DNA of 64,000 nt from Tridacna crocea (taxonomy: Eukaryota > Mollusca > Bivalvia > Cardiida > Cardiidae): the NCBI GenBank assembly GCA_943736015.1, contig OX031061.1, forward strand, positions 13,463,290 to 13,527,289, read 5' to 3'. Shown here piece after piece: positions 39,501 through 48,944 of the stretch. The position numbers were made by a program, and so were the translations under genes. The notes under the pieces are model-generated. The model ran no database searches. It had not been told where the DNA came from and worked only from the letters and a program-made list of their open reading frames with translations. How positions within the stretch are numbered: position 1 is the stretch's first letter; each line of letters starts with the position of its first letter.

Positions 39501-42500
39501 ATCAAAAAGGGTATGGCTCGCATAGCCTCAAACCTTTACATTTTAAGTTGTACGGTCAGGTGGCAGGGGACTTGGAAACCTGTTCACGGATGTGGGGAAT
39601 CATGTGCCCCGAGCGACATGATTCACCACAACCGTGAACAAGATTCCAAGTCCTCTGCCACCTGACCGCACAACGAATTTATTTCACTGCAAAGTTTTAC
39701 CATTGCAACGTCTGTTAAGCGAATTTTACCTGTTTCTTTGGATAAAAAAATGAGTACGCTGACGACGTAGATCTGAGTGCCCCAATTCAATAACTGACGT
39801 CTCTGGGAACTGACGTCACCGAAACCTGGGTAATACGTGCTAAAACGTGCAGCTTGGCGCATAATCTTGATGGTAATCTTGATCGACGCCGCCATTTGGA
39901 TGTTGTGTTGATAGTGTAGTCATGTATACGGGGCTCCCGCAAGGGAAACTGCTTTTACGTTGGTTTTTGCTAGTGTGCATGATATATATGTTCTGGGCAT
40001 ATTATCCAATCAGATCATGAGAATTTTTTCTGTATAATGAACAATATGGTAGAACATCTCAATGTACACAGCCTTGTACCTACATCACATATACATTTTT
40101 TTCTACGAGCCGCTATGCATAATATAAAGCTCTTTAAGAACACTGATCCTAACAGTTTCAATGCTTTTACAAGTGAACTAAGTTCAACTGCATGTTGACA
40201 CGATTTATTATGAATAATATAGATACATTTACTGCTAAATTCAATAATATGTTACGAGCTTATATACCAGCTTTCCATCTACCGAATGAAAACAACTTTA
40301 TGGTATAGTGATGAAAAAGAAACAAAAGTACATTACATACATGCTCAATCGGTTTTACATGTGTATCAAAAATGATTGTTGTCCGAATATCATCCTTTTT
40401 GTTAGTTTCTGTACATAGAGTCTGTTAGGTTTACCTGGAGTCTTTGAGACAGTGATTTTTTATCGCTAACGAAAAGCCATTTGTATCTGCTGTGAGAGAA
40501 GACAATTGATTATGTAAATATCGTCGTCTGCTAGATATTTAAAGGTGAATGAGACCTAGCTCCAAAGATGTTTTTTTATGCATTTTATTAGTGAAAGGTT
40601 GTGGGTAAATGGGGATCACCAGACGCTCAATAAAAGTTAAGCCACAATATTTATAAGAAAGAAGACCGGGGACCACCAATACTCAAATGACACGTGACTT
40701 TTCCCCCCATATGAAGCGTTGAATCACTCATTCTAGTTACTAACCGGCCGATTAGCTCAGTAGGTAGAGCGTAGGACTCGTGAACACAATGTTTCGGATC
40801 TCTACAGGTTGTGGGTTCGAGTCTCCGGCTGGCCGACTAAAAGAAATATATATTAATAGTCTTTCGGATGAGACGTTAAACCGAGGTCCCACGTGACGGA
40901 GCTATACACCGAGCACCTTAAAGAACCAGGCGGAATTCTCAGTAGTTTCGTCCTGTATCCTTCAACTATCCCCCGTAACAACTAACCGTCTTCTGGGGGC
41001 GTCGCTCAGATGGGCAACCGGTAGCGACAATAAATAAACGAAAATAATCAATCAATTTTAGTTAGTTCGTGCTTGTTTGTCTGAGCGAGCACTTGGAACT
41101 CGCTAGCAATTATGCTTATTTGGGAATACATAAGTGCACAAAATTGCAGACCCTCAGAGTTGCAGCGTAAGGTCAGAGTTGCAGGGTCTCATATCTGTGT
41201 ACAGCTTCGCCCGATTTGTACAGTTGTCAAGGTTCTATAGCCTTATAGCTGGTTTCTACAAGGTCTTGTCATGTTTGGTGTCCGCCAAAGTCAGCCCCGT
41301 TTTATACCATTCTGGTATTAGACAGGTTGATTCTCGCATACACCGTGTACAGGTCCGTACAGGGTTTTGGCCGTGATCAGTAGATCTACTTGAACTTTAA
41401 GACTGTTGAGGCTTTGTACCAGCCCTGTATGAAACAGGTCTTTCTTATACATAGCTTGTACAAATCTCTTGGCTGACCAGTTTCATATCAGACTGGTTGA
41501 GTGGCAGACGCTCGTTGCACGTCACACATGCATATAATGTACTTTTATTTCCTGTATCTGATTGAGCACTATAATGCAAGTGAAACATTTCTCTTGTCAG
41601 TTACAAAACAATACGATTGCAAGTCTTTACGTTTTGAGTTATACAACATTATGAGAGAGTTAGAGTGTAGATTTCTTAAAGATTTTAACAATTTCTACGT
41701 CAGTTAGGTCAGAAGGAAGAAGGAGAAGCACAACTACGTCAAGGTACGCCGAAGCCAGCGCGAAGAAAGCGTCCAGTTAGCAAAAGTATTTGGTGCAGGA
41801 ATTGGATGGCAGAAAGGAAATGAAATGACCTGACTTTATACAATGAAATCCAAAGATCAGAACCAGGATCAGCAAGTTTGGACAAGTTATTCACGAGCAC
41901 CTGTAATTGACAACGAGATTGATATCAGTGAGGGCTTGTAGGAAACACCTATTTATCAAAAGCTATTGTAAAAGGTCCTCCTACAACTTAAGTTTTCTCT
42001 GTGTGTGTTTATAAATTAATATCAGACTGAATACAATTATCTTCAATTTGTGTTTTTATAAGCCACATTTTTTCACACCTTTGTTACTTCAAATTCACTA
42101 GACCCTTCGTACAGTTTATCAAAAAACTAATCCAATCAATTACTAAAAACAATCTTTGCTATAGATATTCAGTCCAGTAACAATTTTTAATAAACAAATA
42201 CTTCTACAGATTGTAACCAGTCGAATTCTTTTAGTAGAAAAGTTTGGCAAAAAATATTTTGACTAATTACTCCACAAAGTTATTTGTTTCTTGTTTTTCT
42301 TGTAAACCTGATTGAGTTACCAAACAAAGAGAAAATACCTAAAGAAACAGGGGGGGGGTTCAGTTATTAGTATCTTTTATCTTAAGTGGCAGTTTTGGCT
42401 CAGATATTTCGCCTTATTATTATTATTATTATTGTTGTAAAGAAATAATCTAAAAATAATTAATTAGTAAAATAATAAGTCACCAAACGAATTTCAAAAG

Positions 42501-45500
42501 TTAGAATAAATGTGTTGCAAAACAAGAATTTATATTATAATTCTGTATTTAGTTGGCATGGTTGATAAGCATAACGATTTGTTGACAAGTTGTTTTCTTT
42601 TCCAATAGCCTTTCTCTAATAGACAGTATCTGCAAAGGATATTTAATTCATTAAGTAATTGGAAATATATGATAACCCTATGTCAAAAATAGTTTAACTA
42701 TTGCGATGCATCCACCTGCTCATTTCAAACATTTGTTTTCAGTGATTAGCAGAGCATACAAAAAGGAAAACTATTTTGAAATAATTATTCTACAGAATCT
42801 TTACAACACAAATCAGCAAAACGATTGTTATGGCCTAATTATCCTGTCCAGAAATTTTGGCTGCCCAAAACCCTCAAATTGAATTCGGCCATAAAAAAGT
42901 AAAAGTACAAAGGCCTTGACCTGATTTTCCCTACAATGTCTATTTAGAAATATAAGAGCTGGTAGATTTAAGTCTCCTTTTAGCATTCAACCCACTTCCC
43001 TCTGATTATGATTGATTATGACTTCAACAGTTTAATAACTAGTAATCAGATCTCTTAGTAATTGGTTATCAAATTATAGTTTGACCTAGATTTAGATGTG
43101 CAGGCACCTGTTCAGCGACACTACGAACTCTTCAGTTGAATACTCCAAAATACTTGAATATTTGGATTTCAGGTTTGACAGACTTATCGAGTACAGAAAG
43201 TTACTTTTGACTGACCAACGGCTTGAATTTACAAATGTAAATCAAGTTGCAATTCAGATCACTGAGTCAAGTCCAAAGCTTCTGCTAAATTCATTCTTCA
43301 CGTATACTCCCTAATACAATCTGATTATGATTCACACTTTCTGCACAAACAGAAAGTTGATACCTGCATTCCAAAGGCCTATATATATATGTACAGTATT
43401 GTGTTTTGCAATCAAGCATCTGGTGACAGTTCTATCCAAATACATACCACTTCAGTTCTAGTGTGTTACTAGTAACATTTCCCCCACCAGCCCTGGCTCT
43501 TGGAAAATATTTGCCGATCAAGACTTTCAAAACAGTGTTGATAACAGAACTTTTCCCTGATCCGCTTTGCCCAACCAGTAAAACATTGTGTTTTTTGTAG
43601 TCACTACGGTTACAGAAGTCAACTATTTCCCCGACAAGTTTGTTGTTTTCTATTCTTATACTCTCTACATGTTCTTCATCTGAAAATGTGGAAATGAATA
43701 CTTGTAAGAGAAAGAAAATATAGAAGCTAACTTCTAGACAGGACTTATTTCTTTCAGATGCAAAAATTTACTTCTGAGATAGAAAAATAAGAAAGTACAC
43801 AGGAATTGCTGTCTCTACTGGGATTAGAATTTTGAAATTAGGTACCGTAAACACCATGCAACATCAGATCAATCATCATAGCTATGCCTGCAATTTATCT
43901 GATCACTCATCTAACCCTTTATCACACAATCTAGAGTTTGAATTACCATGACTGAGAAGGATTTATCAAATCTAGTTGGAAAAGGAGGAAATTCAGGTAG
44001 CAAGCATTTTCTCCTTTTTCTACCAAGACTCGAACCCTTTAACGCTCTAAACACAATCATTTTATCACGAGTTTTAAATTTGCATCCACAAATGCTTATG
44101 TACTGTTCTAAATGATCTGATGTTTTGTTGTGGTCTAAAGGGTCAAATGTTACAGGTGAGTTTTAAAATAGTAAAATGTATAAAATAGTAAAACTAATGT
44201 CGTACAGAGTCATGTAAATCGTCATATTGCAATGTTTTTTTTTTTATAGAAATATCATTTATTTTACTACTTGTTCACTTCACTATACATCTATACTTAA
44301 AATGCTGCCTTAATAATGTCACACTAGTGATCCTGCTCAGTATCCCCTCTCTCCATTCAAGACCCCCTCCCCCCTTCACACACAAATTTTCTTTTCATAT
44401 TTTGTCTCTTTTCACGTACTTTTCACAATGCATTCATTGTACATTCTGGAAACGAACCAGTGTTTCTTTGAAAAATATGAAGAAAACTAGCTCGTCGTTG
44501 AAAGGGGTTAGTATAACATGGGTTATGTACATGAAATCCAGAGTTGTGACACAAGGGTTGGCTGTTACACGAGATTTTTTTCATGGCTTAGAACTGAAGA
44601 TTAAAGATGCATCCTTACAGCTAGGGAGGAATAAAACGTACTTAAACCTTGAAAATGTGCAAATTCGCTCTGCTGTGTGAACACAGACATATTACCAATA
44701 AAACTGGTGTAAGAGATAGAAACACACAAACAGTGATTGCTTGGAAGGCCTGAAAAACATGAAATGCATTTTACATCCCTCATAACCTGTGCAGTATAGC
44801 AACCTTTGGCATAAAGATAAAAGGAGCAACACTTGCCATGAAGATGCAAGAAACTAAAGGCCCTGAAGGGCCTGAAATCTCTCTCCAGGCAGAGACTTTG
44901 CTTTTATGCTAGAATACACTACGAATTCGTCATGAAAAGAGAAAAATAAAACACACAAAGATTAAAAAAAGAAATGCTGATTTCATTACCAAAACAAGAA
45001 ATGAAAATTTCAAATTGAAATGGCTGCTTTTCCCATACTGTGTGTTGGATTATTTTTTTTCAAATCAATTCGGTTGAAACTACTGATAAGATAAACAAAC
45101 TCTGCAAGTTTCATGGAAAACTGACCAGAAATGCAGACTTCGTCGCGTATACAAGAAATGATAATTTTCAACTGGAAATAGCTTCTTTTCCCATATTGTT
45201 TTTTGGATTTTTCTCAAATTCAATAGGGTTAAAGGCATTGAAGACATAAAAAACTTTGCAAAGTTTATGGAAATCTGACCACAAATGCAGACTATCGCAT
45301 AAACAAGAAATGAAAATTTTCAACTGGAAATAGTTTTTTTTTTTCCCAATACTGATTGTTGGATTTTTCTCAAATTCAATAGGGTTAAAGGCATTGAAGA
45401 CATAAAAAAAAACTTTGCAAAGTTACCGAAATCTGACCACAAATGCAGACTTTATCGCGTAACAGACTAACGGGGGAGGAGGGGGTGGGCGGACGATGAA

Positions 45501-46075
45501 AACCACGCCACGATATAAGCTCTGCAGGCTTTCAGCCAGTAGAGCTAAAATAATATTTTCAAACAATAAGGGTGGGATAGGTTTAAAAATGGCGGAAAAC
45601 TGCCTGAAAAAAGCAAGTAAAGATGAATATTTAAAAGAAATGGTTCCGATTGATTTATATTGTTTCTTACACTCAACGTACTCTGGGGCCAGTGAAGCCA
45701 TTCATGTCATCTTGGGCCTCTTGTTTGTCATGGTTTTTCAAAAAAAAAATTCAAAGGGAATTCTAATTGCATGCTACTTAACTCTTTACCAAACACGTAA
45801 GATGTACCAGACTGTGTAAGAAGTAACTCTACTGGAATATGAAAATTGGAAGTCTATGTTCCTCGTTACAAAGGGAAGTAGATCTAACGTTAATTAACCA
45901 GACTATATCAGCTACTGCCACTTTGTGTTTTAGTGAAGCAGTAAAATTGAACGTTAAGACAATTTTTTGAAGATTAATGTTAAATTCTCCTACCTTTACA
46001 AAATTTAGAATCCGCCATTATGGGATAATACCAGTCACTATTATCGGTAAATGTCACCTTGAAGCTTTTAGACAT
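18028..46075 (-). CDS. Membrane-anchored P-loop GTPase, IFI44-like/GIMAP-like; five exons, 423 aa
   Basis: Joining 45994-46075, 43448-43679, 39154-39335, 38251-38469 and 18028-18584 (minus strand) gives 1272 nt, an uninterrupted 423-residue frame from ATG to stop. Every junction has GT/AG and matching phase (1, 2, 1, 1). Residues 64-71 are the G1/P-loop GQSGSGKS; 144-147 DVAG is G3 (DxxG); 248-251 TKFD is G4 (NKxD-type, T for N). The arrangement of G1, DxxG, then an I-L-G-x-L-I-x-G segment and LITKxD is closest to the IFI44-like family, but the N-terminus is short (about 60 residues) with no TLDc domain. Residues 396-416 are hydrophobic (LLAFFVVLSGIYLIL), a likely C-terminal tail anchor with the GTPase domain facing the cytosol. 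Related GTPases respond to infection in vertebrates; a role in mollusc immunity is inference. Introns are 2.3, 4.1, 0.7 and 19.7 kb. Start: first Met with a good donor after 27 codons. Confidence 0.8.
18600..20440. other. Intron 4 sequence, no further feature seen
   Basis: AT-rich intronic DNA. A fragment of the small foldback flank (TTTAACTCTTTACCGAACTA...TGTCCAAATTGAAAG) lies about 18610-18660. No other exon is supported. Confidence 0.4.
20441..20516. repeat. CA/TA/GT microsatellite with G-run, self-complementary
   Basis: CCCCACCCCCCACACACACA, (TA)n and (GT)n then a G9 run can fold into a hairpin. Confidence 0.9.
20521..20652. repeat. Repeats of 'GAATnCCAGTTTGGTCTAGGCAGAT' with foldback
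   Basis: Four to five degenerate copies in both orientations; CCAGTTTGGCTAGGCA / TGCCTAGACCAAACTGG is a clear stem with a 3-bp loop. Confidence 0.75.
21380..21435. repeat. G-run and C-run pair
   Basis: About 17 Gs, then GCGCTGAACACCCCTAG, then more than 20 Cs. It can form a GC hairpin or G-quadruplex. Run lengths may be unreliable in assembly. Confidence 0.8.
22000..22985 (-). mobile_element. Degenerate tandem-unit element, about 175-bp units
   Basis: Recurrent phrases GGCCTAGGGCTnCCAAATTTGGCATGTAGCTTTAT, GGGTCAAATTnG and GTCACAAGTTTTnnATGGGCTT recur about every 170-180 bp. The flank near 22030-22110 has GGTTGCCATGGCAAC, and the end is AGGGCCGCTTGTTTCATG. Related to the array at 28252-30026. 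Confidence 0.65.
23942..26575 (+). mobile_element. 'GACCTAGTTTTTGACC' tandem-unit element, well preserved
   Basis: The left end is GGCTCATCTGACCACGACGTGCAC, GTGAGCTTTTGTGAC and GTCCTG. Some 15 or more units of about 145-150 bp follow, each containing GACCTAGTTTTTGACCC, ATGACCCATTTTCAAACTCG, GAGATATCATCAAGACAAAC, ATTCTGACC, GACTGAAAATGTGGCCTCTA and GCGTACACAAGGTTTTTCT. The right end is inverted: GACGACGGACGAAGAACGAC, GGACACAGCACGATCACAA, TAGCTCTCC. Left and right ends are inverted relatives of each other. Frames of 60-106 residues on the minus strand are translations of the units. It lies inside intron 4 of the GTPase gene. Confidence 0.85.
27060..27285 (+). mobile_element. tRNA-derived SINE (degenerate head, conserved tail)
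   Basis: A weak tRNA-like head (GTGTGGCTC...GTAAGACTTGTGAACGGAAT...GGGGTTCTAGACTC, a degraded B box) is followed by a body with GGATCCGCTGGGTATTTTCT and the tail GCCCTGATATGACTGAACTA...GGCGTAAACATTATTCAATCAAT, typical of mollusc SINEs. Confidence 0.65.
27491..28030 (+). mobile_element. TTAA-flanked non-autonomous element, copy A
   Basis: It starts AGGTGGCCCTTCAGATTTTG after TTAA (27487-27490) and ends ATACCCACCT before TTAA (28031-28034). The terminal inverted repeat is AGGTGG. Internal landmarks shared by all copies: CATCCTTAT, CCGACAACACGAGAAATTAG-like, GATGATCAnnTCGCTCATTnACATAC, GTGCCAGTCACTTGACATTCC, AAGAGGCTACGTAGCC. About 540 bp and no transposase, so probably a MITE; the TTAA target is as used by piggyBac-type transposases. 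Confidence 0.8.
28252..30026 (-). mobile_element. Tandem-unit element with nine units of about 168 bp
   Basis: The left end AACAAGAGGACCATGATGGT is the inverted tail and the right end GATCACAAAAGCTCACC...TGAGCACTTCGTGCTCA the inverted head, so the element is on the minus strand. Units share ACTAGGAGATGCTACATACC (near 28385, 28558, 28724, 28890, 29056, 29225, 29392, 29564 and 29724), CAAACTTGTGACCCCCGGGG, AGTTTTGACCCCAGGGGCAT and AGAGAAGAAGAATTTTGAAG. Divergence between units is low. Near the right end lie GGTTGCCATGGCAACC and GACGGACGACGGAC. Confidence 0.85.
30694..32220 (+). mobile_element. Tandem-unit element 'CATGAAGCCCCCTTTTTCCGTGACGCAGCC'
   Basis: It begins AACAAGAGCCGTCAGAGAAG. From about 31200 it carries seven units of about 145 bp (one shortened to about 76 bp) sharing CGTGACGCAGCCTCAAATTG, AGAAACCGGGAAAGAGGTAT and GTTCCAACGAGTT. 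No protein. Confidence 0.8.
32221..36300 (+). repeat. Old, degraded 'GACCTAGTTTTTGACC' array (about 4 kb)
   Basis: Same unit phrases as 23942-26575 but strongly diverged: AAGATTTGACC, TGACCCATTTTCAAACT, GATATnATCAAGACAAAC, TGTGGCCTCTAGA at about 150-bp intervals. No intact ends seen. Confidence 0.7.
36301..36978. other. Intron 4 sequence, no feature seen
   Basis: Short frames on both strands without recognisable motif or splice-site support. Confidence 0.4.
36979..37517 (-). mobile_element. TTAA-flanked non-autonomous element, copy B
   Basis: Reverse-oriented copy: TTAA at 36975-36978, then AGGTGGGTATTTAG; it ends GAAGGGCCACCT followed by TCAA (a decayed TTAA). Carries the same internal landmarks as copy A. 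Confidence 0.8.
37606..37762 (-). repeat. Foldback relic related to 39530-39712
   Basis: Contains GACTTGGAAACTTGTTCAC, GACATGATTAGCTACAACCG and GTCCCCTGCCACCTGACCGT, plus the flank AATGGTAAAACTTTGCAGT. Inverted relative of the copy at 39530. Confidence 0.7.
37763..38250. other. Intron 4, exon-proximal part
   Basis: Contains GACAAGTCGGCAAGTTCATT-like sequence of the small foldback flank near 38190. No coding exon beyond exon 4. Confidence 0.4.
38251..38469 (-). CDS. GTPase exon 4
   Basis: Acceptor CATTAAAG|GTTTCA, donor AAGT|GTAAGT. Encodes residues 167-238. It contains YKISYVLFACS, the beta strand after G3, then a basic helix ending QQTYRKK. Confidence 0.85.
39154..39335 (-). CDS. GTPase exon 3 (DxxG)
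   Basis: Acceptor TGCTATAG|GTACAA, donor GGAG|GTATGC. Encodes residues 106-165 with LPDLFDVAGMKN (G3) and REILGLLIGG. Confidence 0.85.
39530..39712 (+). repeat. Foldback with about 58-bp imperfect arms
   Basis: TTGTACGGTCAGGTGGCAGG...GGGGAATCATGT and ACATGATTCACCACAACCG...CTGCCACCTGACCGCACAA are inverted, separated by GCCCCGAGCG. It lies in intron 2 of the GTPase gene. Confidence 0.85.
39713..40740. other. Intron 2 sequence, no supported gene
   Basis: A minus-strand frame starts at ATG 39895 (MAASIKITIKIM...) and has a CAG|GTAAAA donor, but it does not splice in phase to exon 3 and partly overlaps repeat. Left uncalled. Confidence 0.35.
40744..41060 (+). mobile_element. tRNA-derived SINE with MetaSINE-like core
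   Basis: The head has a good A box (TTAGCTCAGTAGGTAGAGCG) and B box (GGGTTCGAGTC), but the T and acceptor stems do not pair fully and the anticodon arm is expanded, so it is not a working tRNA. The body has CTTTCGGATGAGACGTTAAA then CCGAGGTCCC, a core seen in broadly distributed animal SINEs; the tail ends AATCAATCAA. Confidence 0.8.
41061..43447. other. Intron 2 sequence, no feature seen
   Basis: AT-rich. Includes a TTA microsatellite (42415-42434). The longest frames have no recognisable motifs. Confidence 0.4.
43448..43679 (-). CDS. GTPase exon 2 (P-loop)
   Basis: Acceptor TTTTCAG|ATGAAG, donor AAGTG|GTATGT. Encodes residues 28-104 plus part of W105, including VLLVGQSGSGKSS (G1) and the Thr/Ser-rich TSNT segment expected near switch I. 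Confidence 0.85.
43970..44035. repeat. Small foldback (GGAGGAAATTCAGG...AGCATTTTCTCC)
   Basis: GTTGGAAAAGGAGGAAATT pairs with AGCATTTTCTCCTTTTTCTAC. Member of the small foldback family also at 3812, 7352 and 21608; lies in intron 1. Confidence 0.6.
44890..45535 (-). mobile_element. Tandem-unit element, about 154-bp units
   Basis: ACAAGAAATGAAAATTTnCAACTGGAAATAG recurs near 44995, 45149 and 45303 with TTGGATTTTTCTCAAATTCAAT, AGGGTTAAAGGCATTGAAGA and CTGACCACAAATGCAGACT. The right end is GGGCGGACGATGAAAACC...GCCACGATATAAGCTCTGCA. It lies in intron 1 of the GTPase gene. Confidence 0.75.
45994..46075 (-). CDS. GTPase exon 1 (start codon)
   Basis: Encodes residues 1-27, beginning MSKSFKVTF. The ATG is at 46075; the donor is AAAG|GTAGGA (45993/45992), phase 1. 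No TATA box is evident upstream; a 30-bp hairpin lies about 660 bp upstream. Confidence 0.75.
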
Positions 46076-46732
46076 TCGGAAAACCTCGCGTTGATCCGTT
46101 TGACAAATTTCCGCAAAGGCTGAATTATTAGGTCAAATATGGGATAACTCATTTTCCGTAAATAGTGTACGGTTTTCGGTATTTTATTCCGTTTTGAAAA
46201 CCGAAAGTAGATATATGAAATTGTTGGTTCACATTTTTTTAGACTTAAGATTTTTAATGTTTTTGTCGATACAATAAGTTTAGTATTTTTTTAGAAGAAA
46301 TGAAGTTACGAAAACAGAGGGACTTTCCGGTATTCTATTTTTAGAATTCTTCGAAATTTAATTCTACTTTCGGTTTAGGTAAACTAACATTATCTTCTGC
46401 TAGATGGCATTTTCTTCGGCATAGCTGAATAATCTCACTTTTGACCTACTTAGAGTATTAAAAGAAAATCAATTGTTACTCATTTTGTGATTAGCCAAAG
46501 TTTATGTAAACTACGCAAAAAATAAAGGTCGCAGTAGAAATTTACAGACATTGGATAAAAATTTCACGATTAAAAAATCATGTAATGATCACATTTACAT
46601 GTACCTATTCAGAGTTTTTCTTTAGAGTCATCCATATGTTAAACTCTAGCAAAAAAAATCGATAATTTAAATCACATGGGTGAAATAATAGCAATGAGTA
46701 TTAGCAAGTTTTCTATTTTGTTTATTGTAAGC

Positions 46733-46762
46733 AGGGATCGTATATACACATATACGATCCCT
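46733..46762. repeat. 30-bp hairpin AGGGATCGTATAT/ATATACGATCCCT
   Basis: 13-bp perfect arms with a 4-bp loop, about 660 bp upstream of the GTPase start codon. It could be a protein site or a small repeat; no further evidence. Confidence 0.8.
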
Positions 46763-48591
46763 AGTGTATGAGATTGGTACCCGTTCCTTTCCTCGCGTAC
46801 AACCAAATACAAACTGCGATGACAGGCTACCACTCCACTATATAACAACACGGGTTGTAAAACACCTCTATTTCGTTTCTTGTCTCAAGGAAAAAGATGG
46901 TATGTCTTCGCTGATTCGCAGTGAATAACTATACCAACCTAGGAGTACAATCGGTTTTATTGCATTGTTAGCGGAGAAACTGCGTTTCTACTAATTTTCT
47001 TCCTAGTAAGAGTTGGTGGGTGTGGTCAACCATTGAGAGGGGTGATAAAACCCCGCCTTCTGTTAACGAGAAATTGTCAATGTTTGAAAGGTGGTTATTT
47101 TTTAATCACAAAAACATGAAAGTCTACTTTGTTTTCTTTTTAAAGATTTCTGCGTATGGTCTAAAGAGACCTTTTTTAACTAAACAAGAACAAAAAAATT
47201 GATATATCCTGAACTATTGCAGAATGTCGACAGCCATTTTACGTTGAACATTATTGCACAATAAGTCATTACAAGGGCTTCAATATTCTTAAATCTTACT
47301 AAAACTTCTGCTTTCAAATATATTCAAAACAATTTAAAGGAGGTTAATCTAAGAACTGTTTTCATCATTTCTCTTCGTATTATACTACAAACAAATCATA
47401 AGATTCATATTTCTGTGCCTCTTACGCCGTCTATCTTTTTTACAAGATATTTCTTATTAAATGTAAACCTGGTTTTCTGTGCATATCGTATTCTTCGAAG
47501 ACAGTCCTATATGCTATGATGTATCACTGTCCTATAAAGTGTAAATAATAATACGCGGTGCCCAAATTGCCGCAAAAAATCACGTGAGGAAAATGGCTGC
47601 AGTCAACAGACTTGTGAAAATATCAACTGAGCAGTTTTTCGCTCATTTCTTTTGTAAAATATAATCATTTTAATCAAGAAGAACAGTTTTATAAAATACC
47701 ATTGTTTCTGCATATCTCTGTATAGTTTCTAAGTACATGTACAGACATAGAGAAACCGGAATTAGTGCCAGACTGACAGCAAAAATAAACTTTCTAACAC
47801 CCCTGGCTTATACCGGAGCTATTTCACAGGGGCTGTTTTTATAAATGACCGGTGCATTGGTTACTTATACATGCTGGCCATGTATTTGAAAAAATACCAC
47901 CTAGCAGAAGATAATGATACAAATCTTATCTGATTTTTGGTATTCTGCATACAAATTCGGACCAGTTTTCAAGATTTCATTCGATGCAACTATCTCCACA
48001 TTAAAATGAAAGTTTACCGAATAAAAAGCTACCTGGTAAGATTCAACCGGCAAAAGATAGATAGCAAATAAATAACGTTTGGATAAGCCATTTACGCTCC
48101 AAGCCTCTGTAAGCTTGAGAAATAGACCCGGTATAAGCCCAATTTGGTGGGGATTTCTTTTTTCTACGACCAAGTCTCTTTCACAAATCTCAGTTTTTCC
48201 CATGGCTTTATTTAGAAACTGTATAAAATTTGTGGTAAACAATAGTAATCTTTTAGAATTATTTTTCACATTTACATATATTTTAAAGAACTCTGGATTG
48301 AAAAAAGGCTTGATTTCTCTACAAACTTATTTTACAGGCATTTTCTGCCTGCTACTTTTAAGCAACGGAGTCTTGATTTTACACACCGCACTTCCATATT
48401 TATCCTGTACAGGATAGCCATACCTCATGGCAGACAAGGCAATCTTGGAAGAAAATGAAATGCGCATACAATGCTCCAGGTACAGTTTTGGGGAATAACT
48501 ACGAGGAATATTGAATATATTATGTGAACTATCAATTATCTCGGAAAGAGGTAAAGATTACTTAACTGAAATTTGTCAATATATACATTAA
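46763..48591. other. Intergenic, no supported feature
   Basis: Short frames only. ATG at 47593 opens a 23-codon frame in good context, but no convincing donor follows. Confidence 0.4.
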
Positions 48592-48944
48592 AAGTGGCCC
48601 TTCAGATTTTGGGATAAAAATTTTAATAAAACCCCAAAAAATTCATCCTTATATTCCCAAAGCATTTTAATTTTCACTCATACACCCCAGTAGTCGAAAA
48701 CCATCACACAACAAGAGAAATTGGAGATTTACTTCGGCCCAGGTCGACACCGCCAGGAAAACACCGTCTTTTGTTTTTTACATGAGCAACTCGCTCATCT
48801 ACATACTTGAAATGCATATACGAAGCTTCAAACATGGCGTCCGATGAAGATATCATGGAATATAATCATATGTTTCTTGCTATGGAATTTAAGCGTCATT
48901 AGTAAAGTGCCAGTCACTTGAACTTCCCACAATGCATTTTAGCA
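48592..48944 (+). mobile_element. TTAA-flanked non-autonomous element, copy C (truncated)
   Basis: TTAA at 48588-48591, then AAGTGGCCCTTCAGATTTTG and the family landmarks through CAGTCACTTGAACTTCCCAC. It stops abruptly where the next tandem-unit element begins. Confidence 0.75.

Noticed and set aside
39713..39895. Minus-strand frame from ATG 39895 with a CAG|GTAAAA donor, possible alternative first exon of the GTPase
   Set aside because: Phase 1 at its donor does not match the phase 2 acceptor of exon 3; joining gives early stops, and part of it lies in repeat sequence.
40744..40838. Functional tRNA gene
   Set aside because: A and B boxes are good, but the T and acceptor stems do not pair fully, the anticodon region is too long and a SINE body follows.
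47593..47664. 23-codon frame starting MAAVNRLVKIS in good initiation context
   Set aside because: No convincing splice donor and no downstream exon in phase.
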